Below, one piece after another: positions 27,201-33,232 of a stretch of 33,232 bases of DNA. Numbering within the stretch: position 1 is the stretch's first letter; every line of letters begins with the position of its first letter. This DNA comes from Myroides albus (lineage in GTDB: Bacteria > Bacteroidota > Bacteroidia > Flavobacteriales > Flavobacteriaceae), in the NCBI RefSeq assembly GCF_009711045.1, contig NZ_WMJX01000029.1:1-33232 (forward strand), written 5' to 3'. The notes under the pieces were generated by a model, which ran no database searches, was not told where the DNA came from, and saw only the letters and a program-made list of their open reading frames with translations. The translations under genes were made by a program, and so were the position numbers.

Positions 27201-27362
27201 ACACTTTCAGTTTACGGACGTAACCTATTAACTTGGGGATTAGACTGGAAGGGAATGGATCCTGAAATGGCATCGTATGGTAGTGGAAATATCCAAGCTA
27301 TTGAAGGTGCTTCTTTACCTTCAACGAGAACTTATGGTATGAATGTTAAATTCAAATTTTAA
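24243..27362 (+). CDS. SusC/RagA-type TonB-linked outer-membrane importer 4
   Basis: The 1039-residue SusC paralogue belongs to a different branch. A signal peptide ends at GFAQ (23), and the carboxypeptidase-regulatory-like domain at 25-95 is still very close to the other three. After LEEVVVTALG (101-110) it continues IKRDKKKLGYSSQEVKG, and the plug motif reads VTVLKGGPASALYGNRGGNG at 220-239, with LKGG replacing LKDA. A conspicuous insert, NMQRGAGGRDYGDTSADINP, is at about 195-214. This type is usually found with SusD-like_2 partners, as here. The barrel ends NVKFKF. There is no STN domain. Its SusD gene begins 8 bp after the stop codon. The substrate is unknown. Confidence 0.95.
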   Translation: MKSKLNWIFMCFLALCTSIGFAQNKTLSGVVSESGLPLPGVSVILQGTTEGTQTDLDGNYSIKVKTGDKVVFSFIGMKDVVYTVGNASIHNVSMSGDDEMLEEVVVTALGIKRDKKKLGYSSQEVKGDNLSGSGQTNAVNALSGNVAGLQVTAPSSMGGSNRIVLRGVKSVTGNNQPLIVIDGVPLDNSNFADTNMQRGAGGRDYGDTSADINPDDIESVTVLKGGPASALYGNRGGNGVILYTTKSAKNGRTDVEVNTGVTFESINTMPKLQTLYGGGSSTSLPTAMIGGKQYNIAEYDVDESWGPKFDGTPYLPWYAFDPEFADDYMKEVPWQKSKNDVKSFFNTGVTHNQSVSVAKSYKESNVRMSFSNNVTEGVVPNSKLQRNNFSVSAATQLNDKVKVESNFNYVYTKGFNRPEVGYGDNSISQKFFQWGQRQLDYKKLKDYKRADGSQRSWNRKGWDDPTPAYSDNTYWTIHENTSTDVRNRTFGNVKLTYNINDNLYAVGTVYGDRYSFNVEERVAVGSQKSSKYSIMKRNVSEYNYEGRIHYDQHFGDFGVNAFVGINRSEKRRDYLYGESVGGLVLPNLYNLSNSVSDAKASNSQTHSRTNSVFGSASVNYREFLFLEGTVRTDWFSTVRKSVTYPSVTGSFIFSQLTPELDWLTFGKVRLGWAQVGNDTDAYRTEDYYNIESPFLGDPAYSLSRTANNPDLKPEMMTTKEIGLEAAFLNNRIGFEVSYYEIKTKDLITRVQYDAAAGYSYRWMNAGDMKNRGIEATVNFAPVRTEDFSWDITWNFSKNKNELTRLADGVESVEITRAPFQVSLQGKIGETYGQIYGTDYVYDNNGNKVVDANGLYAASEIKALGSYLPDYNMGIRNTFQYKSFRLGVLIDMQKGGKYFSTSHMFGMYSGMLDKSAANDIRENGLVLDGVKEDGSKNDIVVDGQTWAQSHYGGVDAQNLFDADYIKLREVSLGYDLPKKWIGPFKGITLSVYGRNLLTWGLDWKGMDPEMASYGSGNIQAIEGASLPSTRTYGMNVKFKF

Positions 27363-27370
27363 AGCATCTT

Positions 27371-29056
27371 ATGAAAAAGTATATTTATAAAATGTCATTT
27401 ATTGCATGTTTACTTGTATTTGTAAGTTGTGATAAAGACTTGGAGAGCATTAATGAAGATCCTAATAAGCCTAAGGAAGTTATTACAGGTGGAATTTTTA
27501 ACAATGCGAATAAAGAGTTAATGACCAATACAAGAGGTGGATTCCCATCAGGACGTATGGCATTACCTTGGGTGCAATATTCTGCACAGAGGAACTATAC
27601 AGAAGAAGATAGATACCAATTCAGAACTGGTGTTAATAATAGCTTGTATGCAGATATCTATTTTTCTGCTAAAGCATATAAAGATATTGCTGATTTTGTA
27701 AGTAATCCAGAGAATGCAGAGAAAGTGAAGAATTATGGAAATCCTGCTAATCAGCTTGCAGCAGCTCGCGTAATGTTGGTTTACTCTCAATTACAAGCTT
27801 TGGAAATCTACGGAGACGTACCTTACTACTCTTATGGAAGTGATGATCCAGATTTTCAAGGAATGACTTTAGGGGAAAAAGGAGAGATCTCGACTCCAAA
27901 ATTTGCTCCACAAGAGAAAATTTACAAAGACATGCTAAAGGAGTTGAAAGAAGCTTCTGAATCTATTGAGGTTGGTAATATTTTATTTAATTCAGGAGAT
28001 CATTTATTCAAGTCAGGATTGAAGCTAAAAAAGTTTGCTAATTCACTTATGTTGAAAATAGGAAATAGAGTAAAGGCTGTTATACCAGAAGCGAAAGAAT
28101 ATATTGATTTTGCTATTGCTGATGGTGTAATGGAGTCAAACGACGATACTGTAGGGCAAATATTCCAAAATGATAAGGTGAATCCTGCTCCTTTCTACTT
28201 TGCAGCTTTTGTTGATAATAGAAATGACTTCCAACCTGCTATCACTTTTGTTGAATTGTTGAAAGGTGAAAAAACTAAGGCGACTGCTGATAATCCTTTT
28301 GCAAATACTGTTGACCCTCGTTTGTTTAGAATGGTAGCACCTAAAACACAGTTACTAACAGTAATGGAAGATGGTAAAGAAGTAGAAAAAGAAGTAGGAG
28401 TGCGTTTTTCATACATGGCTGAGCAATCACATGTGCCAAGTATTGAAATGAACAACTATGTTGATAGAGATCCTTCTTTCTATATTGGGATGCCAATTGG
28501 TATACCTGGAAAATTTACAGGTTCACAAGCAAAACATTCTTCGCATTTTAGTGGAACAATTTACAGAGCTGATTATATAGAAATTTTAATGGAGTATTCT
28601 GAAGTTGAGTTTATATTATCAGAAGTGAAAGGATGGGATCAAGCTCATTACGTGAATGGAGTTAAAGCTTCTATGGAAAAATGGAAAGTTGATCCAGCTT
28701 TAGCTGATGAATATATCAGTAAGTTACCTGCAGCTACTGAAGAGTCTGTAATTACACAAAAGTATATTGCTTTATATATGCAACCTTACGAGGCTTGGGC
28801 GGAGTACAGAAGAACGAAGTTTCCACGTACACTATTATTGCCAGGAGAATCTCATAAGTTGATTGCAGATGGTCCAGATGGAGAGAAAGAGTATGTTTTT
28901 AAACCAATGGAGTCTGTTGATTATTTGACAGATGTACCTGAGCGCATTACATACCCAGGAGATATGGAGTTAATTAATAAGGCGAATAAAGATGCAGCAG
29001 CTGCTCGTATGGGTGGTGATCGCATGGATACAAAGCTTATTTGGGCTAAAAAATAA
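27371..29056 (+). CDS. SusD-like_2 family surface lipoprotein 4
   Basis: The 561-residue lipoprotein partner of SusC-4 has a signal peptide with Cys20 (VFVSC) and continues DKDLESINEDPNKPKEV. The 'NEDPN.P' start is the hallmark of the SusD-like_2 group (PF12771), which differs from the classical SusD proteins 1-3. LAAARVMLVYSQLQALEIYGDVPY replaces the classical helical motif. The later DYIEILMEYSEVEFILSEV (about 400-418) and MQPYEAWAEYRRTKFP (near 470-485) fit the same family. The matching branch identity of SusC-4 and SusD-4 shows they evolved as a pair. A terminator follows about 30 bp after the stop. Confidence 0.93.
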   Translation: MKKYIYKMSFIACLLVFVSCDKDLESINEDPNKPKEVITGGIFNNANKELMTNTRGGFPSGRMALPWVQYSAQRNYTEEDRYQFRTGVNNSLYADIYFSAKAYKDIADFVSNPENAEKVKNYGNPANQLAAARVMLVYSQLQALEIYGDVPYYSYGSDDPDFQGMTLGEKGEISTPKFAPQEKIYKDMLKELKEASESIEVGNILFNSGDHLFKSGLKLKKFANSLMLKIGNRVKAVIPEAKEYIDFAIADGVMESNDDTVGQIFQNDKVNPAPFYFAAFVDNRNDFQPAITFVELLKGEKTKATADNPFANTVDPRLFRMVAPKTQLLTVMEDGKEVEKEVGVRFSYMAEQSHVPSIEMNNYVDRDPSFYIGMPIGIPGKFTGSQAKHSSHFSGTIYRADYIEILMEYSEVEFILSEVKGWDQAHYVNGVKASMEKWKVDPALADEYISKLPAATEESVITQKYIALYMQPYEAWAEYRRTKFPRTLLLPGESHKLIADGPDGEKEYVFKPMESVDYLTDVPERITYPGDMELINKANKDAAAARMGGDRMDTKLIWAKK

Positions 29057-29084
29057 ATTAGCTGTTTTAATTATATATTTTAAC

Positions 29085-29119
29085 AAAAGAGGGCGTCTTT
29101 TACAGATGCCCTCTTTTTT
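29085..29119 (+). terminator. intrinsic terminator of the susC-4/susD-4 unit
   Basis: AAAAGAGGGCGTC (29085-29097) pairs with GATGCCCTCTTTT (29105-29117), with one G-T wobble and a 7-nt loop, and a T-run follows. Confidence 0.9.
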
Positions 29120-29275
29120 GTCTTAAAATTTAGAGTTGAAAGAAAGGAAGTAGTTTAGTCTTTGAAAGTTTAGATTACTGTAGGAATACACCCTATGTCG
29201 TATTTATTTGGAGTAACTTTTTTAATTCTTTGTAGCTTAGTGTATTCTTACACTTATTTAATTGAAAAATAAATT

Positions 29276-29283
29276 TACCTTTG
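29276..29283 (+). promoter_or_regulatory. -7 box of the porin gene, also deciding its start codon
   Basis: TACCTTTG matches TAnnTTTG and lies 17 bp before the ATG at 29301. A TTG at 29262 would open a longer frame, but it is upstream of this box and could not be on the same transcript. The -33 half is not clear. Confidence 0.45.
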
Positions 29284-29300
29284 TTCAAATTTACTTTAGT

Positions 29301-31268
29301 ATGCGCAGAATACTTGCTATAATTACTTTTTTTCTTTGCTTTAGTGCTCAGGCTCAATTTTTAACGGCAGAAGGGGCAAATGGAGCAGCAGAACAATCGC
29401 AAAATAAAGAGAGAAAAAGTTTAAGAGGGGGAGTTAAAAAAGACTCATTAGCACCTATTATAGATTATAAAATCATTACAATTATGAAAGACACCATTGC
29501 AGTAGATACGGCATTGAGTGTTAAAAAATATTATACGTTAAATTATTTGCGTAAAGATGACTTTGGGTTACTGGCATTTAACAATGAAGGACAAGTGTAT
29601 AATAACCTAAAGTTTAATACTAAAATTAATACGTTGCTACCTGACTTTGGTTTCCAAGCAAGGCAAACTGCTTATATGGGAGTAAATGATATTAACTATT
29701 ATCACACGCCTACACCTTACTCAGATTTGTACTATAAGTCTGTCATGAAACAAGGGCAGAACTTAGATGCGTTTATCACTATGAATACAAGTGAGAATTT
29801 AAATTTTTCATTGGGATACAAAGGATTGCGCTCTATTGGTAAGTATATTAATCAATTGACTTCAAGTGGTAATTTTAGATTAGGTGTGAGCTATCAATCA
29901 CCTAATAAAAGATACTTGCTCCGTACGCACTTTACTTTTCAAGATATAATGAATGAGGAAAATGGCGGGATTCGCGATTTGGATTTGTTTGAGTCAAGTG
30001 AAAAACCATATAATAAGCGTGAACGTTTAAATGTGTACTTCAGGGATGCTTCTACTATGTTAAAGGGAAAGCGTCTCTATGTAAACCACGAGTATCAATT
30101 AAATAGCTCATTTAAGAATGGATTATTATTAACTCATGAGTTCTTGTATGAAGATAAGTTTTATGAGTTTAAACAAGACAATATCATGAGTTTGGAGTAT
30201 GATGACTTTCCGCGTTTTGGAAATTCATTTCAAAGTGTCTTGAGAAATAAAACGAGATATGATTATATTTACAACAAGGTAGGAGCGGCATATCAATCTG
30301 ATTTAGTTGGTAGATTTGAGTTTTTTACAGAGTTTAATAATTACAATTATTATTACAACAGTATAGCCCACATTAACGACAAGGTCGTACCAGACGAGAT
30401 TAGCAAGAATATTACTATGATAGGAGGAAAATACTCTTATCGAAAGAATAACTGGAGAGGTACTTTGTTATTAAGTCGTTCTTTAGGGAATGATGATACA
30501 AGTAATATAGAGGCAAATGTTCGCTATAAATTTACAGAAGACTTAAATGTTGATTTTTCATATAAAAAGATTAGTCGTTTAGGGAATTTGAGTTATTATT
30601 TATTTCAAAGTGATTATGTGCATTACAACTGGAGTAATGATTTTAAGAATGAAAAAGTTAATCAGTTTGATGCTACAATTACCACACCGTGGATTACATT
30701 GTCGGGAAGTTATGCCGTTTTAGATGATAAATTGTATTTTTCGAATGACAGTGAAGTCTTTAATGCATTTGGTCTTCCAGAACAAGTATTAGTAACGCCA
30801 AAGCAATATGATAAAACAATTAATTATTTGTCATTACAAGCTTCTAAGGATTTTAAATTAGGTAGGTTTGGTTTAGACAATACTGTTTTGTATCAGAATG
30901 TAGATCAAAGTAATCATATCGTTAATGTGCCTAAATTTGTTACAAGGAACACCTTATATTATACGGATGCATTTTTTGATAAGGCGTTGAAGTTTCAAAC
31001 GGGAATTACTTTCAAGTATTTTAGCAAATATTATGGAGATGACTACAATCCGCTGTTAGGAGATTTTTTTGTTCAAGATAAAGTAAAGATTGGCGATTAT
31101 CCTGTTTTTGATTTCTTTATTAATATGAAAGTTAGAACGGCACGTATCTATTTGATTTTAGAGCACTTTAATAGTAGTATGAGTGGATATAAGTATTATA
31201 CAGCGCCAAATTATCCTTATAGAGATATGACTTTTAGGTTTGGTGTAGTATGGAATTTCTTTAGTTAA
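29301..31268 (+). CDS. putative outer-membrane porin, Porin_10-like
   Basis: The protein is 655 residues when started at the ATG at 29301 (MRRILAIITFFLCFSAQAQF), which gives a clean signal peptide ending AQAQ. The longer frame from a TTG at 29262 adds 13 residues before this and is rejected. The mature protein has a short disordered segment, then a long alternation of aromatic and polar residues typical of a beta-barrel, and ends FGVVWNFFS with a terminal aromatic strand. Its layout fits the Bacteroidota 'putative porin' family (PF14121, Porin_10), though I cannot point to a diagnostic motif. The cargo is unknown. The gene has its own likely promoter and terminator, so it is independent of the SusCD units. 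Confidence 0.82.
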   Translation: MRRILAIITFFLCFSAQAQFLTAEGANGAAEQSQNKERKSLRGGVKKDSLAPIIDYKIITIMKDTIAVDTALSVKKYYTLNYLRKDDFGLLAFNNEGQVYNNLKFNTKINTLLPDFGFQARQTAYMGVNDINYYHTPTPYSDLYYKSVMKQGQNLDAFITMNTSENLNFSLGYKGLRSIGKYINQLTSSGNFRLGVSYQSPNKRYLLRTHFTFQDIMNEENGGIRDLDLFESSEKPYNKRERLNVYFRDASTMLKGKRLYVNHEYQLNSSFKNGLLLTHEFLYEDKFYEFKQDNIMSLEYDDFPRFGNSFQSVLRNKTRYDYIYNKVGAAYQSDLVGRFEFFTEFNNYNYYYNSIAHINDKVVPDEISKNITMIGGKYSYRKNNWRGTLLLSRSLGNDDTSNIEANVRYKFTEDLNVDFSYKKISRLGNLSYYLFQSDYVHYNWSNDFKNEKVNQFDATITTPWITLSGSYAVLDDKLYFSNDSEVFNAFGLPEQVLVTPKQYDKTINYLSLQASKDFKLGRFGLDNTVLYQNVDQSNHIVNVPKFVTRNTLYYTDAFFDKALKFQTGITFKYFSKYYGDDYNPLLGDFFVQDKVKIGDYPVFDFFINMKVRTARIYLILEHFNSSMSGYKYYTAPNYPYRDMTFRFGVVWNFFS

Positions 31269-31293
31269 ATAAAGCATATACAATATATAATTT

Positions 31294-31324
31294 AACGCCC
31301 TTGCAATATTGCAAGGGCGTTTTA
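31294..31324 (+). terminator. intrinsic terminator of the porin gene
   Basis: AACGCCCTTGCAAT (31294-31307) and ATTGCAAGGGCGTT (31308-31321) form a perfect 28-nt palindrome followed by a short T-run. The loop forms from the central AT bases. Confidence 0.85.
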
Positions 31325-31521
31325 CATTTATTAAAAGATTAGATGAATTAATTAAAGTGTATTGGTTTGTTTTTTATTTATAATGTGTTGGTAATTAACT
31401 GATAGTGTTTGAATTTTATAAGGTGATTGGTTTGGTTTTTGCTTTTTAAGAGTTGGTTTTAATGTAGGAGGTATTTGGGATAATATTAGCATAAGTGAAG
31501 AAATAGGTAATAGAAATCAGT

Positions 31522-32802
31522 ATGAAGGAGTCCTTTTTACACTATTTATGGGCAAATCAATTATTTAATCAAGATACACTGTTAACCGATTCTAATGAAT
31601 TATTGAGTATAATTAGTCCAGGTGATTGTACGGGACTTGATGGGCCTGATTTTTTTAATGCCAGGATTTGTATTGGTAACCAAGAATGGGCAGGCAATGT
31701 TGAAATACACCTAAAAGCGTCGGATTGGTTTTGCCATAATCACGAAAAGGATGTACGGTATGACAGCATTATTCTCCATGTAGTGTGGGAAAATGATATG
31801 CCTATTTACAGAGTAAATGGTTCACTAATACCTACTTTGGAGTTAAAGGGCAAAGTTTCGGGTGAATTGCTCTTGAGATATGAAGAACTCATGTTGCCTA
31901 AACAGTATTTATATTGTGAAGATAAGTTACCCAATCTTGATTCTCTATTTTTACTTCAGTGGAAAGAAAGACTTTTCTTTGAGAGGCTAAGTGCCAAAGT
32001 TAAACCTATAGAGGAGTTTGTTAAGGACAAACAGGGACATTGGTCACAAGCTTTCTTTTGTTTTCTCGCCAAGAGTTTTGGATTGAATGCAAATGGAGAG
32101 GCTTTTTTCTCGGCTTTTCGTTACTTTCCTATTTCGATAGTCCATAAGCAAGCATATTCTTTGCTTCAGTTAGAATCCATGTTCCTCGGTGTGGTTGGTT
32201 TATTAGATGTTGATTTTGACTTAAGAGATGAGTATTGCAAATCGCTTGTTAGAGAATGGGATTTTTTAAAACACAAGTATACTTTGCAATCGCTAAATGC
32301 TGCAAGTTTGCGTTTTTTTCAGCTTCGACCTCCTAACTTTCCAAGTATTCGTTTAGTTCAATTAGCTGCTTTTTACTTTCACAATGGCGTTTCTGTTAAC
32401 TCCCTTTTTCAGGAACAACTGACTTTGCAAGAGATTTATTTGATGTTTGATGTAAAGGTTAGCGATTATTGGAAAACTCACTATGTGGTCAATAAAGAAA
32501 GTAAATCCAGTACAAAGAAGCTAAGTAAAGAATTTGTTGATTTACTGATTGTAAATGTAATAGTCCCTTTTCAGTTTGCTTATCAATTCGAGAACAATGT
32601 ACAGGGAGACATCTCGGAATACTTGTTAGATCTCTTGTCGCAGATTAAACCAGAGAGAAATAGTGTTGTCAAAATGTTCGAAAGCTATAATATACCAGTA
32701 GATCATGCGATGGATAGTCAAGCGCTGTTGCAATTAAAAAAGCAATATTGTGATCGAAAAAGGTGTTTAGAATGTGCGATAGGTAAGAGAATGATGAAAT
32801 GA
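31522..32802 (+). CDS. DUF2851 family protein
   Basis: The 426-residue protein has the DUF2851 (PF11013) pattern. The N-terminal half reads SPGDCTGLDGPDFFNARI at 32-49 and GNVEIHLKASDW at 58-69, then H..D..YDSIILHVVWEND at 74-92. The C-terminus reads YCDRKRCLECAIG with three cysteines. There is no signal peptide or membrane segment, so it should be cytoplasmic. The molecular function of the family is not established. It is followed 37 bp later by a PspC-domain gene. The gene's own promoter was not identified with confidence. Confidence 0.88.
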   Translation: MKESFLHYLWANQLFNQDTLLTDSNELLSIISPGDCTGLDGPDFFNARICIGNQEWAGNVEIHLKASDWFCHNHEKDVRYDSIILHVVWENDMPIYRVNGSLIPTLELKGKVSGELLLRYEELMLPKQYLYCEDKLPNLDSLFLLQWKERLFFERLSAKVKPIEEFVKDKQGHWSQAFFCFLAKSFGLNANGEAFFSAFRYFPISIVHKQAYSLLQLESMFLGVVGLLDVDFDLRDEYCKSLVREWDFLKHKYTLQSLNAASLRFFQLRPPNFPSIRLVQLAAFYFHNGVSVNSLFQEQLTLQEIYLMFDVKVSDYWKTHYVVNKESKSSTKKLSKEFVDLLIVNVIVPFQFAYQFENNVQGDISEYLLDLLSQIKPERNSVVKMFESYNIPVDHAMDSQALLQLKKQYCDRKRCLECAIGKRMMK

Positions 32803-32807
32803 TTTTG

Positions 32808-32815
32808 TATTTTTG
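32808..32815 (+). promoter_or_regulatory. possible -7 box for the PspC gene
   Basis: TATTTTTG is a perfect TAnnTTTG match 25 bp before the ATG at 32840. No convincing TTTG lies 19-21 bp upstream, where the end of the DUF2851 gene is. It suggests the small gene can be transcribed on its own. Confidence 0.4.
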
Positions 32816-32839
32816 TACTTATTAAAGTGCAAAAAAGGT

Positions 32840-33061
32840 ATGATAAATAATATTAGGTATTTTTTTGAAAAACACGGGTTTAAGGTGTCTTCTCGTATTG
32901 GGGATAGATTGGGAATTAAAGCAACGCGTATTAGGTTGTTTTTTATCTATTTGTCCTTTTTTACATTGGGGTTAGCCTTTCCTCTATACTTGACAATAGC
33001 TTTTTTTGCGAGAATTAAAGATTTGATTTATACAAAGCGATCTTCTGTCTTTGATTTATAA
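32840..33061 (+). CDS. small PspC-domain membrane protein
   Basis: The 73-residue protein runs from ATG 32840. A TTG at 32813 gives nine extra residues of no conserved character, and it overlaps the likely promoter box. An amphipathic start (INNIRYFFEKHGFKVSSRIGDRLGI) is followed by one strongly hydrophobic stretch, LFFIYLSFFTLGLAFPLYLT, and a basic end TKRSSVFDL. This is the single-helix PspC form common in Flavobacteriia. PspC proteins in other bacteria belong to the phage-shock membrane-stress response, but that role is not demonstrated for these short stand-alone versions. It lies between the DUF2851 gene and a truncated HHH-type frame. Confidence 0.8.
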   Translation: MINNIRYFFEKHGFKVSSRIGDRLGIKATRIRLFFIYLSFFTLGLAFPLYLTIAFFARIKDLIYTKRSSVFDL

Positions 33062-33109
33062 TTAGAGAGGTTAATAAAGCTTGTGTTGAGGTAAATAGTT
33101 TCAGTTTAT

Positions 33110-33202
33110 ATGTTTAAATCTCATCGTAACAAGTGGTATTATTACACTAAATCTCAACGTAGAGGAGTAGTCGTCTTCGTTATTCTTATTATTATAACGT
33201 GA
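33110..33202 (+). pseudogene. truncated N-terminus, probably of a helix-hairpin-helix (ComEA-like) protein
   Basis: An ATG 48 bp after the PspC stop opens a 30-codon frame with a basic start (KSHRNKWYYYTKSQRRG) and a hydrophobic segment, VVVFVILIIIT, then a TGA at 33200-33202. In Flavobacteriia the gene at this place commonly begins with such a basic, aromatic stretch and one membrane helix, ahead of a helix-hairpin-helix DNA-binding domain. Here the helix is cut short and the stop codon lies inside the 20-nt motif at 33195-33214. I infer that an insertion or repeat interrupted the gene. The identity rests on a short N-terminus and on position, so it is moderate. Confidence 0.45.
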
Positions 33203-33214
33203 GTTCGATATAAG
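33195..33214 (+). repeat. 20-nt motif, inverted partner of 18-37
   Basis: TAACGTGAGTTCGATATAAG matches the reverse complement of 18-37 at 18 of 20 positions. It begins where the truncated HHH-type reading frame loses its expected sequence, and it supplies the TGA that ends that frame. The sequence after it, to the window end, is a purine-rich AAAAAGCAAAAAAAAGCT run with no gene. Confidence 0.5.
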
Positions 33215-33232
33215 AAAAAGCAAAAAAAAGCT

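Noticed and set aside
9041..29056. Calling the SusCD array a polysaccharide-utilisation locus for a named glycan
   Set aside because: No glycoside hydrolase, lyase or sugar regulator is present, and SusCD sequence alone does not reveal the substrate.
29262..29300. TTG-started extension of the porin gene
   Set aside because: It precedes a TAnnTTTG box at 29276-29283 and would put 13 residues in front of a normal signal peptide.
32813..32839. TTG-started extension of the PspC gene
   Set aside because: It overlaps a likely promoter box, and the ATG at 32840 gives a protein of normal form.
1..33232. tRNA, rRNA or classic riboswitch genes
   Set aside because: I read the spacers on both strands and saw no cloverleaf, rRNA-like or known riboswitch pattern; a covariance-model scan would be needed to exclude small structured RNAs.

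Overview
The window looks like chromosomal DNA from a low-GC member of the Flavobacteriaceae (Bacteroidota), probably Myroides or a close relative. This is judged from the AT-rich intergenic DNA, promoter-like TAnnTTTG boxes, four SusC/SusD outer-membrane importer pairs, Bacteroidota-type lipoproteins and the long form of urocanate hydratase. The genus is an inference from overall protein character, not a database result.

Left part (1-9040), mostly housekeeping. A lipoprotein with two Ig-like domains (388-1578) converges on a two-gene minus-strand unit of hutU (urocanate hydratase) and a DUF4136 lipoprotein, and a hairpin terminator lies between them. Divergent from hutU is a tight plus-strand operon: a PLP-dependent ACC deaminase/D-cysteine desulfhydrase-like enzyme, a GH73 glucosaminidase lipoprotein with a LysM domain, and hemL. 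The hemL terminator is followed by about 500 bp holding a start-less ORF remnant and a perfect 25-bp hairpin inside degenerate GTGGTCGCATA-like repeats. Then comes rnhB on the minus strand with its own terminator.

Central part (8984-29119), the dominant feature. Four consecutive same-strand units of roughly 4.5-5 kb each consist of a leader, susC, susD and an intrinsic terminator. The four SusC proteins share a gap-free, well conserved first ~94 residues (signal peptide plus carboxypeptidase-regulatory-like domain), then diverge in plug and barrel. The fourth pair belongs to a different branch (SusD-like_2 type). Three leaders share a box plus initiation region, TAnnTTTG followed by ACTAACTAAT. 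The second leader has lost the box. No glycoside hydrolase, peptidase, sigma/anti-sigma pair or two-component regulator lies in the block, and none of the SusCs has an N-terminal STN signalling domain.

Right part (29120-33232). A Porin_10-like outer-membrane protein with its own terminator is followed by a DUF2851 gene, a small PspC-domain membrane protein, and the first 30 codons of what looks like a helix-hairpin-helix/ComEA-type gene. That reading frame is cut off inside a 20-nt motif, TAACGTGAGTTCGATATAAG. The same motif, with two central differences and in opposite orientation, lies at 18-37 at the other end of the window. The window may therefore run between two copies of one repeat or mobile-element terminus, one of which broke a gene.
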